Positions 12,672-23,790 of a stretch of DNA of 64,000 bases are shown here, piece by piece. The notes beneath the pieces are model-generated. The model made no database searches. It worked only from the letters and a program-made list of their open reading frames with translations, and was not told where the DNA came from. This DNA is from Amorphophallus konjac (taxonomy: Eukaryota; Streptophyta; Magnoliopsida; Alismatales; Araceae), in the NCBI GenBank assembly GCA_022559845.1, contig CM040118.1:160414331-160478330 (forward strand). Reading direction: 5' to 3'. Both the position numbers and the translations under genes were made by a program. Positions within the stretch are counted from its first letter, which is position 1. The number at the start of each line of letters is the position of its first letter.

Positions 12672-12770
12672 AAGGCGATTGTACAAACAGGCGCTCCATA
12701 ATTGAAACGCGACTCTCCCTAAGTCACTCTTTAAATGGCGATACCATGGAGGTCGCTATTTCCCTGTGTT
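12672..12770. repeat. Hairpin array H2
   Basis: Units with GGCGA/GCGCT and GGCGATACC/GGAGGTCGCTATTT arms, about 80 bp upstream of the TATA box of pseudogene 2. Same style as H1. Confidence 0.5.
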
Positions 12771-12848
12771 CCGAAAAATCGTGTTCTAACCGGAAATGGA
12801 GCATTCGATCCTTTTTAGCTTCGAACTCTAATAGAGCACTTGCTCTTC

Positions 12849-12857
12849 CTATAAAAA
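12849..12857 (+). promoter_or_regulatory. Putative TATA box of PMD pseudogene 2
   Basis: CTATAAAAAGAG lies about 130 bp upstream of the inferred start codon at 12982, a normal plant spacing when a short 5' UTR is allowed. Confidence 0.5.
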
Positions 12858-12981
12858 GAGCTTTAGAGCTCTTCGATTCAACAGGAATTCTAGGAGATCA
12901 ACAGGAACCGTGAACTCTTCTACCTAGCAGGCTTTGGTAGAGAACAAGTTGCCTTCATCAGAGCTTCACCAAGAATAGATA

Positions 12982-13291
12982 ATGGAGAAATTGCTACAAC
13001 GACCTTTGAAAAGAACAAAGACTGGTTTTGCAAGGATCAATGAGATTGAAGGGCACATTAGTGAAAGAATTGCACTAGACCAAGTAAGTTCAAACAACCT
13101 TAGCCCTATCCAACCTCTATCTATAATCCCTATCAGATTCTAATGAATCCTCTCTTTCTTCCTTTCTTTTTTTTAACTTTCAGGACTACCCACTTATCCC
13201 AGATGCTAGAAGATTCACCAAGATTCAATGGCTTCCTCTCCTTCTCTCCAAAATCACTCTTGACATGAGATCGCATCTCTCCAAGTGGCAT
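12982..13291 (+). pseudogene. PMD/DUF7745-like pseudogene 2, 5' part
   Basis: Exon 1 is 12982-13083 (34 codons, donor GTAAGT). The intron is 13084-13183 and ends in a T-rich tract and CAG. Exon 2 begins at 13184, and 36 codons are present before the chromovirus at 13292. The reading frame continues in phase at 21989 once the element and one GGCAT copy are set aside. The exon 2 phrase at the break (LSKWH) continues as LLGLITHAKHY, as in other family members. The exon layout (45 or 34 codons, phase-0 intron, long exon) matches pseudogene 1. Confidence 0.75.
13287..13291. repeat. TSD GGCAT, left copy
   Basis: Five-base duplication flanking the composite chromovirus. The right copy is 21984-21988. 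Confidence 0.88.
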
Positions 13292-15248
13292 TGGTGCGGA
13301 CACACGCCGCAATACGCCCCGGTAGACGAGGACACGTCGGGGCCCGATTAGCTCGCGGAGGACATGGACGCATCGGTCGAGCCATCATCTTTATTTCTCA
13401 TTTTTAGGCCATGTTGGGCCCTATTTTAGTCCATGTTGGACAATTGTATGATTATATGGCAAATGGGCTAGGCTAGGTAATGGCCTAGAGTTAATGGGTT
13501 TTGGGCCTTAAATGGGCCAAAAGGGATTCAATGTGAACAAGTTAAGGGGTTTAGTGGCTATGTGTGAAAGGGGTTAAAGGATGGTGGGCTTGGTGGCTGG
13601 TGGAAGGGGGCACCCCCCCTCCTTGGTCCAAGGGGGAGGCAGCCACCTACCAAAATTTGACTCCCCTCCCCTTAATTTTCAAAAGTTGGTGGCTCCTTGT
13701 CCCCCCCTTGGTCTCCCCTTCTCCACCATAGTCAAGGGGCCGCACCCCCTCTCCCTCCCCTCTCTCCCACGCAATTCTCAGCCCCCCTACTCCTTGCCAT
13801 TCTCTATATAATGAGGTGTAGTGTCATTTGAGGAGTTAATGAAGAATTTGTGAGAAAAGATTGAGTTAAGAGAGATATTCTCTTCCCCTCTTGGGTGTGA
13901 TGCCCTTGAAAAAAATCCTGTGACGGGATTATTCTAGCATGTGATTCTCCCCCTTATCCTCCCTATCCTCTTCGCATCTGGTTCCAAAAAATTCTCAGTG
14001 AAGCTTCTACAAGTCAGGAAGAAGTTGGCGTTGGTTTCGCATCGATCAGAGCTATGGACCGCCGGCAACAATTCTCCTCATGAAGTAGCGCAAATCGGCC
14101 CGCACCTGCTATCCAGATCCTCAATTTCCTGATTCTGAATTTCTCTAGATCTACTCCCAAGCTCTCTGGATCTGATCTTCTGAGTGATCGTATGATTTTC
14201 AGTCCTCTTTGCGTTGCCGCCGAGCTCGTGTCAATCCGAGGTCTGTGCTGATCGTGGCGAAGATTTTCGTGGGACTGCATCGACCCCTTTGTGCAGATCT
14301 GACCCAGAAGCAGAGGCAACTTACAGAAGCTACCCCGTCTCCTTCCTTCCAGATCTTTGCAAGCCCTTTAGTCTTCATCTTCCTCGGGACGTCGCCGACG
14401 ATCTCCATCAAGAAGCATCCCATTCCGACGCCGGATTAATTTTTACCATAATTTTTAGCCTTCCCGTGTAGTTCTATGTGCGCTGAACCTGAGGCTGAGC
14501 ACAGTTGAGTCCACGCCCAGATCAGAGTAGATCTGATCGCACCCTTCAGAGCAGAGAATTTTCATCATGTCGCTGACGTTCTCCAACAAATGGCACCCCG
14601 ATCGGACGTCGGATCTCGGCGTACTGGCCTCTGAAGATTGCTGGGCAGGGTGACCTGCACGAGCAGAATCGGACGGTGGCCGATCTTCGCCTTTCGGTCG
14701 ACTTTGGCTCGTCTCCTCACCTCCTGCGAGTGCGGCCCGTCAACCCGGATTCCAGCAACCTCAAATTTGCGTTTGTAGTCCTTTACCTTTCTGCGTGGAG
14801 TGGGCACTAGGTTCTGAAATTGTACGGTTATTAATTGTATGTATTGGGGTTGTCAGATTCGGCCGGGATTTCTTCCCCACACTCTAGTCGTGGGGGTACA
14901 CGCCTCGTTCCACACTCACATCGCTTATTTAGTATATTTTCTATCATACTGCATTTGTGAGAATAGGGCCGTTAGCTAGCTTCAAATCACCGTGGTTATG
15001 AGTTGTGAGCGCCCGTTCCATAGGCCCAGTCGAGCATCGAGCTCGGACTGCATTACCCTAGGCGATATGGTTCCTTAACCACTACGATCCCACGTTTCTC
15101 TCGCAAGGGACGATCGTTGGGCTAGAGTGAGTTGCTGTTGAGAGACGTCTCCACCCGGAGAACGCCACGGTGGTCAGCCGCTCGGCTTACCTTAGTGTGC
15201 TAGTGCTGGCCACACTTTTAGTCGGTCGTACGTCTTAGCCCGATCGTG
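13292..15248 (+). repeat. Outer 5' LTR (A) of the composite chromovirus
   Basis: Starts TGGTGCGGACAC and is closely similar to 20012-21966 along its length, with TATATA at 13805-13810. It lacks the last 17 bp (ending CCCGCATCA) and the primer-binding site present in intact relatives. It runs straight into leader sequence near 15249, so a deletion removed the LTR end. Confidence 0.85.
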
Positions 15249-15546
15249 CCCACACTTGCGTGAGTTCGGTCTCGGAGCTAGTCACATATAGGGACCCAAC
15301 GGTGATTCCTAGTGAGTCATTGAGCTGTCTCCTTCCTTTAAGAGTGACCCCTCTCGTCAGTGTCCACCACTAGCCTCCTTCCCACAGCAGCGTGAGCATA
15401 TCGAATATATACGGGATGAGCAGGTGACGATTACTTGGAGTGGAGCATACTCCGCGCTACCTGGTATGGTGTCCGATCCGCAGAAGCCACACGAGCAACT
15501 GCACCCCTTACTCGACGGAGTCGAGTTCTTCCCACACGGGGAGAAT
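15249..15546 (+). pseudogene. Leader scrap plus chromodomain-end remnant
   Basis: The first 30 bp match the post-primer leader (CACTTGCGTGAGTTCGGTCT, compare 17630). The sequence then jumps to the end of pol. GGTGATTCCTAGTGAG matches 19749 onward, and a chromodomain-like stretch beginning with HIEYIRDEQVTIT is frameshifted. It ends with CTTACTCGACGGAGTCGAG and a GGGGAGAAT polypurine tract (15538-15546). This is the 3' end of a mostly deleted internal region. Confidence 0.65.
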
Positions 15547-17501
15547 TGATGGGAATCAACACCGAGCACTAACTTTTTATTTTTGCATTTATGTCTTTTT
15601 TGTTTGCATTTATATCTTTGGCTAATTGGGTTTGCAATTGTAAGGCATTATAAGTCAAAGGGTTCTTCATTAGGAATCTTTGGGTTTCTTTGCAAAAAGG
15701 CCTTTGGGTTTCTATGTAATTTGCCAGTACGTCCAGCAGGGCTCCCACCTTATTTTCCATTGGTCCACTTAAGATCTAAGGCCCATGTGGGGCTAGTTCA
15801 AAGTCCAAGATTAGACTTGGACTAAGGGGGGGGGGGGGACAAGGTGGAAGAAAATTTAAACTTGGACCAAGCAAAGTCCAAGATGCTCCCCCCTTTACTA
15901 TTGTTTATTCCTTGTTGTATTTTATTTAATTTGGTCATTTGACCCAATGGGAGATTAATTATCCTATCTCTAGTTTACCCCTCCCTAACCCTAGATCTAG
16001 GCGTAGTTTATGTCTTTTTTCCATTTCTATATAACCCATGTATTTTGTGAATTCCTTAGCAAATTAATGAAGAAAATCTCATTTGTTTGCTCATGAGCCA
16101 AGGGGGCAGCCCCCTCTCTCCTCTCTCCCCCTTGGAGCTGTGATAGATCCGAATTTCAGAGGTGTGAAGCCTCTCAATTCCCCCCTCTCTGAGTGAGAAG
16201 CTCAGCGCCGCCGCCACCATCGCACCACCACCGCCGCCTTGTCGGAGTTCTGTCCACCCCTAGACAGAAGTTTGAAGCCAAAATTTTATCTCCCAATCAG
16301 GAGATCAGTTCGAGCTACAATTTTGAATGTTTGTTCCTCTTATCATCCCCCAACCCCAGTTCAAATTTCGTGTCATTTTGCCTTCGTTTAGTATTTTTTC
16401 CATAATTTTAGTTCCACCCCTGATAGTCTACCCATCAGCAGATCTGCGGGATAGTGTCTTGTTGTCGTATTTTTCCCGCCCCCTTAGCCTTCTCCAAAAA
16501 TTCCCAAAAAAATCATACGTGTTCCTCACATCCCCCTCTTCCACCATAATTTTCTTAAAGTCTAGATCCATCATTTTTAGGTCGATCAAAATTCAGTCTC
16601 AGGCAGATCATGTTCTGTCTTGACTGTCTGTAATCCGAGTCAGTAAAAAAACCTTGGGAATAATCATTTTCATTTCTAATCTGTCTACTGTATGGATCTG
16701 AAATAATTATATGTTGTATCCCTTTGAGTCCTCTATCCATCGGTACCAGTTTCACCTCGATCCGACACCGGATCTGGGCGTAAAAATTCTTTTCGTGGAG
16801 GCACGCAGAATTGATCCGTGAACAGGCTAGCAAAGGCGGCAACAAGTTAATTCTTGCAAAATTACTTCAGCGTCGATTCAGCCGCCGCCGACTTCGAGGA
16901 TCGAAGAGGAGTCGTCCACCAGCGTCCCAGCCAGTCGCCGTAGCAAGGATTCGACCGGAAGCCACCGTCCCAGTTGCTGAGTTCCCTTACTGTATCGAGT
17001 TGGAACAGTACTAAGTCGGAACCGAACCGGACCAGCAGCCCGTCTCCTACCCGATAGCCCTTCTATCTCGCTGCCCGTCAACCCAAGATCGTTATTCCCA
17101 GGTCCTATTGTAGCCCTTTACCTCCCTGCGTGGAGTGGGCAATAAAATTCACTACTGTAAATTATTGATAATTACTGTACCGGGAGTTACGGTTCTTGGC
17201 CAAAGTCGTCTTCCCCACGCCTGGAGCGTGGAGGTACACTCACCACCCTTCTCTTTTGGCATTTTCTTTACTCGTATATTTTCATATGCCGCTGCTAGAG
17301 TGATAGGAACGTAGCTCGTTATACTTTTATCACCGCTGCGAGAGTGAGTGAGTGGAACCCGTCCCGTGACTCTATCCGAGCACGCGGAAAAGCTGATACC
17401 CAAGACTCAATGCCGGTTTCTCAACCGTGCAGATCCTGAGTTTCCCTCGCTTAGGGACGTCCGCGAGCTAGAGTCCCAGGTTCGCGTCCCGTCCCGCATC
17501 A
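15547..17501 (+). repeat. Middle LTR (C), a different family from the outer LTRs
   Basis: Starts TGATGGGAATC after a polypurine tract and ends CCGTCCCGCATCA just before a primer-binding site. TATATA is at 16028-16033. Only short blocks resemble LTRs A and B (for example GCGTGGAGTGGGCA near 17127), so it belongs to a sister family. A run of 13 G lies at 15826-15838. Its flanks are element-internal on both sides, which excludes a simple solo LTR insertion. Confidence 0.75.
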
Positions 17502-17504
17502 AAT

Positions 17505-17517
17505 TGGTATCAGAGCC
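17505..17517 (+). promoter_or_regulatory. Primer-binding site (tRNA-iMet type)
   Basis: TGGTATCAGAGCC, complementary to the 3' end of plant initiator tRNA-Met, three bases after LTR C. Confidence 0.9.
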
Positions 17518-17787
17518 AGGTTGAGTCTAGGGTCGTCGGTTAGTTGGTCCAAGGTGTCGCATTTGTAATCCTTTGCCCAGTATATCAAAAGGTGTTCCCG
17601 GAATGATAGGTTACGCCTATTAGGAAGGTTGCACACTTACGTGAGTTCGGTCTTCGGATCATACCTCCGCCCCGTACCGGATATTGGGTAAGTCTAGGTT
17701 CCTCAGTTTGCATTAGTTAGTGCATTCCAACCTTTGTGTCGTTGCATGCCCACTCGGTGAGGTACCCAATACCATCGCCCCACGTCT

Positions 17788-19332
17788 ATGGCAAACCCAC
17801 GGGATGCCGCCTTGGGAGACTTTCACTCCTTGCATGAGGCGATGATGGCCATCATGTCCCGGTTGGACCAGTCCGAGGCTACCTTTCGGAGCTTCTCCGA
17901 CAATATGGATGGTTGCCTTAGGGCCATGGAGGAACGCATGGAGTCATCTGACAAATACGTTCAAGGTCTGGTTAGATGGCTGGATAGATTGTCACACGGG
18001 GACCCTCCAGGAGCGACCCAGGGCCCACCTGTACCTGCTCTCACGGTGGCCCAAGTCCAAATCGCTCCCACGGCCCAGGTCCAACCTGCTCCCGCGGGAC
18101 AGGAGCAGCCCGCACATGCTCCTCAACCCGCCCCTCACAGAGCCATCGAACCACAGCATCGTGACCTTGGTCTCGAAGACTATGGGTCCGATAATGCTTA
18201 TGAGGGGTATGGTCGACACCGTCGTGGCTTTCAACAGCCAAGGGATGAAGAGGATGATAGAGTCCTCAAGACCGTGCGAGCCGACCCTCCCACTTTTGAC
18301 GGGTTCTTGGACCCAAAAGTCTATCTTGATTGGGAGGCCGACATGGACCGGTACTTCGAGTGGTTCGAGATGACAGACCACCGGAGAGTCAAGTTCGCTA
18401 AAATGAAGCAGTTAGGGCAAGCACAAACTTATTGGTGCAATGTAGAGAGCTTGCTATATCATCGTCGGGAGCCCCAGGTTGAGTCTTGGGATGAGATGAA
18501 GGTGAGACTTAGAACCAAGTATCTTCCTGTCACATACCGTCAGAGGCTCATTGATAGGTGGCAGAATCTTAACCAAGGGGATCGGTCCATGTCCAAGTAC
18601 ATTGCAGAGTTTGATGGATATTTTTTGCGATGTGGCGTCTCGGAAGAGAGCACGATGCCTATTTCCCGCTTCCGTCGTGGTTTGCGGCCCCACTTTCGGT
18701 ATGAACTCTTTTGCCGCAATGTGCCCACCCTGGAGGCTGCATATCAGGTTGCTCTCGAGTTAGAGCAATTTGAGTCGGAGTTCGCTCCCGTCCAGCGACC
18801 GGGGGTCATCCATCAGCGTGGGTCCGACTCTCGTACCATGCCCAGTTCCTATAGTTGATTTTCGGTGGTTCGTCCTCCGGAACCCCCTCACCAGGACCCC
18901 TTTGCTCTCAGGCCTCACCCTCTCCCTCCAAGGGACCCTCCCCCTCGCCCATAGGCACCATTCCCCACCCCACACCCCCAGCAGCCCGCATTACCTGCCC
19001 GATCCCAGCTCCCACCACCCCCGGCCCGTCGAGAAGACAAGGGAAAGGGGCCGATGACTGGTGGAGCATCTTCTAGCACAGGGCTACGTGACCAGTGCTA
19101 TAGGTGTGGTGGGATTGGCCACTTTGCGGCCAAGTGTCCCACTTGAGAATCGTTGGTTATTTCGGACACTCCAACCCGCGACCCCACACCGGAGCTAGTG
19201 CCGGTCAGCTATGAGCCGGATCCAGAACTCGCAGAGGAGTTCTTTAATGAGCTTTTAGAGGAGCACGCTGCCGTCCCGGGTACTCAGTCCCAGGACAATG
19301 TGCACTTGGGTGTGATCCTCCCAAACCTCTGA
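17788..19332 (+). pseudogene. Chromovirus gag, broken
   Basis: Gag forms the virus-like particle and binds RNA. The first 356 codons (17788-18858) are open and contain the capsid-like region (YLDWEADMDRYFEWFE, then RWQNLNQGDRSMSKYI, about residues 180-285). The same frame continues through TGA 18856, TAG 18952 and TGA 19144. It carries a Pro-rich linker and a CCHC knuckle CYRCGGIGHFAAKC just before the third stop. It ends at TGA 19330-19332 after an acidic tail. Pol does not follow. Confidence 0.8.
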
Positions 19333-19493
19333 ACCCCCATTTAGATGTCAGTAGGTTCAAGTTCATTTGTATGCGAGTGTTACTTATGGGTGTCTAGGCT
19401 TATGTAGGGTCGTGTATGAGTCGGTTTGCTTATATTGTTTGTTTGTCATACATATGGAGTTTGCATAAAGTCGTGTCCCAATAAAAGGCAAGC

Positions 19494-20011
19494 CATGCAC
19501 GTATAAGAGGTTAGCTGATGCACGCCGACATGCCCGTGAGTTCAAAAGGGGAGAGTACGTCATGATCAGGGTCATACCTGAACGGTTTCCCCTCGGGGAC
19601 CGTAAAGAAACTTCAGGCCCACAATACCCGCCCTTTCTGAGTCATGAAACAAGTTGGTGTGAATGCGTAGATTATTGAACTACCAGACGACTATGGTGTC
19701 AGTTCGACGTTCAATGTTTCTGATCTAGCAGCATATCGGAACCCTGTGGTGATCCCTAGTGAGTTTTTGGGCTTTCTCCTCCTGTTGTGAGTGACATACC
19801 ACCCGAGAGTCCACCTCTTCCAACCTCAACGCAAGCATATAGATTGTATACTAGATGAGCAGGTGATCACCACCAGGAACGGAGCCTACCAACACTTCTT
19901 TGTGCATTGGAGAGGACGCCCTGTGCCAGACGATGCCTTGATCACACGCGGAGAGCACAAGCTTCGGGACCCTTACTCGACGGGGTCGAGTTCCTCCCAC
20001 CGGGGGAGAAT
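19494..20011 (+). pseudogene. Pol C-terminal remnant with degenerate chromodomain, plus PPT
   Basis: Matches the end of the element D polyprotein: LADARR...GEYVMIRVIPERF, then FNVSDL, then HIDCILDEQVITTRNGAYQ. Frames are broken several times. The chromodomain lacks the Trp of the EDTWITHG phrase (here DDALITRG), and the stretch around DPDLLERY is missing. CGGGGGAGAAT (20001-20011) is the polypurine tract. Everything between gag and this point in a full element is deleted; the junction is near 19340-19490. Confidence 0.7.
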
Positions 20012-21983
20012 TGGTGCGGACACACGCCGCAATACGCGCCGGTAGATGAGGACACGCGGGGTACCGGTTAGCTCGCGGAGGGCGTGGACGCATCGGTCGA
20101 GCCATCATCTTTATTTCACATTTTTAGGCCATGTTGGGCCCTATTTTAGTCCATGTTGGACAATTGTATGATTATATGTCAAATGGGCTAGGCTAGGTAA
20201 TGGGCTAGAGTTAATGGGTTTTGGGCCTTAAATAGGCCAAAAGGGATTCAATGTGAACAAGTTAAGGGGTTTAGTGGCTATGTGTGAAAGGGGTTAAAGG
20301 ATGGTGGGCTTCGTGGCTGGTGGAAGGGGGTGCCCCCCCTCCTTGGTCCAAGGGGAAGGCAGCCACCTACCAAAATTTGACTTCCCTCCCCTTAATTTTC
20401 AAAAGTTGGTGGCTCCTTGTCCCCCCTTGTTCTCCCCTTCTCCACCATAGTCAAGGGGCCGCACCCCCTCTCCCTCCCCTCTCTCCCACACAATTCCCAG
20501 CCCCCCTACCCCTTGCCATTCTCTATATAATGAGGTGTATAGTGTCATTTGAGGAGTTAATGAAGAATTTGTGAGAAAAGATTGAGTTAAGAGAGAGATT
20601 CTCTTCCCCTCTTGGGTGTGATGCCCTTGAAAAAAATCCTGTGACGGGATTATTCTAGTGTGTGATTCTCCCCCTTATCCTCCCTATCCTCTTCGCATCT
20701 GGTTCCAAAAAATTCTCAGTGAAGCTTCTACAAGTCAGGAAGAAGTGGGAGCTGGTTTCGCATCGATCAGAGCTATGGACCGCCGGCAACAATTCTCCTC
20801 ATGAAGCCGCGCAAATCGGCCCGCGCCTGCTGTCCAGATCCTCAGTTTCCTGATTCTGAATTTCTCCAGATCTACTCCCAAGCTCTCTGGATCTGATCTT
20901 TCGATCGTAGGACTTTTAGTCCTCTTCACATTGCCGTCAAGCTCGTGTCAATCCGAGGTCTGTGCTGATCGTGGCGAAGATTTTTGTGGGACTGCGCCGA
21001 CCCCTCTGCGCAGATCCGACCCAGAAGAAGAGGCAACTTACAGAAGCTGCCCCGTCTCCTTCCTTCCATATCTGTGCAAGCCCTTTGGTCTGCGTCTTTC
21101 TCGCGACGTCGCCGACAGTCTCCAACAAGAAGCATCCCATTCCGACGCCGGATTGATTTTTACCATAATTTTTAGCCTTCTTGTGCAGTTCTGTGTGCGC
21201 AGAACCTAAGGCTGAGCACAGTTGAGGCCATGCCAAATCTGAGTAGATCTGATCGCGCCCATTGGAGCAGAGAATCTTCATTCTGTCACCGACGTTCTCC
21301 AACAAACGGCACCCCGATCGGACGTCGGGTCTTGGCGTACCGACCTCTGCAAGATTGCTGCGCAGGGTGACCTGCGCGGGCAGAACCGGACGGTGGCCGA
21401 TCTTTGCCTTTCCGGTCGACTTCGGCTCGTCTCCTCGCCTCCTGCTAGTGCGGCCCGTCAACTCGGATTCTAGCAACCTCAAATTTGCATTTGTAGCCCT
21501 TTATCTTCCTGCGTGGAGTGGGCACTAGGTTCTAAAATTGTACAGTTATTAATTGTGTGTATTGGGGTTGTCGGATTCGACCGGGATTTCTTCCCCACGC
21601 GCTAGTCGTGGAGGTACGCGTCTCGTTCCACACTCACATTGCTTATTTAGTATAGTTTCTATCATGCTGCGTTTGTGAGAATAGGGCCGTTAGCTAGCTT
21701 CAAATCGCCATGGTTGTGAGTTGTGACGCCCGTTCCATAGGCCCAGTCGAGCACCGAGCTCGGACTGCATTACCCTAGGCAACAGTGGTTCCTTAACCGC
21801 TGCGATCCCATGTTTCCCTCGCAAAGGACGATCTTTGGGCTATAGTGAGTTGCTGTTGAGAGACGTCTCCCCCCAGATAATGCCACGGTGGTCAGCCACT
21901 CGGATTACCTTAATGTGCTACTGCTGGCCGCACTTTTAGTCGATCGTACGTCTTAGCCCGGTCGTGTCATCCGTCCCGCATCA
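20012..21983 (+). repeat. Outer 3' LTR (B) of the composite chromovirus
   Basis: 1972 bp, TGGTGCGG to CCCGCATCA, TATATA at 20524-20529. Partner of LTR A. Followed directly by the duplication GGCAT. Confidence 0.9.
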
Positions 21984-21988
21984 GGCAT
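21984..21988. repeat. TSD GGCAT, right copy
   Basis: Matches 13287-13291. The host exon resumes at 21989 in the original frame. Confidence 0.88.
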
Positions 21989-23098
21989 CTCTTAGGCTTA
22001 ATAACCCATGCAAAACACTATAATGATATTCACTTTGATTGGGCCTCCATAGGAGCTCTCTTAGAGATATGGCACCCACATACCCACACCTTCTTGTTCC
22101 CCACCTTTGAAGCCACTATCATATTGGAAGAAATGGAGATGCTTCTTGGATTGAAGGGCCTAAAGCAAGGGGGTGAAGAAAATATGGCAATCATGCAAGA
22201 ACCTATAAGTGCCATGGAAATGCTAGCAAGCCTAATCCCAAGCCAAAAAATGATAGATCAAATGAGAGTAGCAAAGGGAATCAATTTGATGAAGCTTGCG
22301 GCATGGGTATACTAGGCTTTGGGTAAAGAGAATAAAGAAGAGGAGATGGAATTAATCATGAAGGCTATGGTGATTTGCCTTGCGGGAGCTTTGCTATTCC
22401 CCTCGGCGGATGATTTCTGAGAAGAAGATCAATTAAGCGCCATATGCGGCATTTGGGAGGGAAGGAGAATCCGGCCGGCGGTCTTGGCCTACCTCTATAG
22501 TGGGCTCACCTCGGCTTTTATGGGAAGGCCCCTATATGGGTCTATGCTATTGCTCACTAGTTGGGTGGACCTCCACTTCAAATTTGATCCATGTGAGGAA
22601 ACCCAACAAGCTTCTAGGATCTATTCCAAGAGCCCACTCCACCATATGACGGGCACACTCGGGTTATGTGAAAGAGTGGTCAACCGAGTACCCAAACTCA
22701 AGAAATGAGCGGATTGGCGTGGCCACTTCAAGACAATGCCACAAAACGGCTTCACATGTGCACCAGGGTTCCTCAAGACCCAAGATCTTCATGCAAGGCT
22801 CTCCTCTGGAGTGGAGCTAAGGCTAATTGGCGCCACCGAGTTCGTGCTTCACAACGCTCACCGATGCCTCTCACAACTCAGCCTTCCTCGCCATCTATTT
22901 GAAGAAGCTTCTCATCTACCACCAATCAAGAAGAGGGAATTGGGCTCAAGTGGTGACAAAGTGGAGACCAAGACCATTCAAGCACTATGGCGGGTCAGCA
23001 AGCTTCACCGGGCCATGGAACACATTGAAGAAGACAAAGAGCAATGGAAATCTTATGTAATAGCTCTTAGAAATTTGAGACCCAAAGTGGCTCATTAA
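21989..23098 (+). pseudogene. PMD/DUF7745-like pseudogene 2, 3' part
   Basis: Continues exon 2. The PMD core phrase IGALLEIWHPHTHTFLFP is followed by ILEEMEMLLGL, then CLAGALLFPSADD, then AVLAYLYSGLTSAFMGRPLYGS. A charged, probably helical C-terminus follows and ends at TAA 23096-23098. In-frame stops are TAG 22313, TGA 22418 and TGA 22706. Apart from these the frame is unbroken for 370 codons, so the decay is mostly point mutation. Function is unknown for the family. Confidence 0.78.
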
Positions 23099-23125
23099 TT
23101 ATGTAATGATCATTTCTTTTCAATG

Positions 23126-23131
23126 AATAAA
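23126..23131 (+). terminator. Putative poly(A) signal of PMD pseudogene 2
   Basis: AATAAA 28 bp after the stop codon. Confidence 0.5.
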
Positions 23132-23223
23132 GAGATTTTTCCTTAATTGAGCCAATGACCATGTTTAACAATGATCAAATCTTCCAAACCCCTTGATTCT
23201 GTTCAAAAACACACACTTTGTAA

Positions 23224-23640
23224 GAAATAGCGACTACCACAGAGTGCAGGATTTCGCTGACCCGCGCCTTCCTCATAGCCGCTAATTCCTCTAACTTTAG
23301 CACAAAATAAGAATAAAAAAAAAACAAAACTTCTGAAATGACGCCTCTATAAGATGTCGTTGTTCATGAATACAGCGCCCTTCACGCTATCGCTATTCCA
23401 CAATGACCGTTGAATGACACTCTCATAATTACCTGACAGCTTCGCTTTCCCCGATACGCGTAAAGAAATAGCGCCTGCTCACAAGAGCGCTCCTTAGTGA
23501 TATAACGCAAGCCTTCCAGTCACCAATACTCAGAATTTTCCAAAAATGATAAATTCTATCAAATAACGCCCTCATGAGCTGGCATTTAATATCTGAATCA
23601 CGACTTCGTAGTAGCCACCATTTCTTTCGAAACCGTAAGC
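23224..23640. repeat. Hairpin array H3
   Basis: Several GC-armed units between pseudogenes 2 and 3. Examples are AATAGCGAC...TTCGCT, ATGACGCC...TGTCGTT, ACAGCGCC...ATCGCTATT, AATAGCGCC...GAGCGCT and AATAACGCC...GGCATTTAAT. Arms are less perfect than in the Tekay-like LTR. Confidence 0.5.
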
Positions 23641-23790
23641 GATAAACTCCTTTTGTTAAACCTCCATATGTCTATCTTCTTTCATTTCTCTGCATTCTCC
23701 CTTCCTCCTCCGTTCTCTGCAAGTCCATCGGCGGCAACCCTCTCACATCTCTCTCTAATCCTTCTCTCTCACATTCTCCAACCTTCCTAC

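Larger units (their letters stand above)
13292..21983 (+). mobile_element. Composite chromovirus with three LTRs, non-autonomous
   Basis: Ty3/gypsy element bounded by direct LTRs of one family (13292-15248 and 20012-21983) and by the duplication GGCAT. The inside is abnormal. After the 5' LTR come a scrap of leader and a chromodomain-end remnant (15249-15546). A complete LTR of a different family follows (15547-17501), then primer-binding site, leader, gag, a large deletion, the pol end and the polypurine tract. No protease, reverse transcriptase, RNase H or integrase core remains, so the copy needed proteins in trans. It splits PMD pseudogene 2. Confidence 0.85.

Noticed and set aside
17992..18381. 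129-codon minus-strand frame within gag
   Set aside because: Antisense shadow of the gag frame, no domain.
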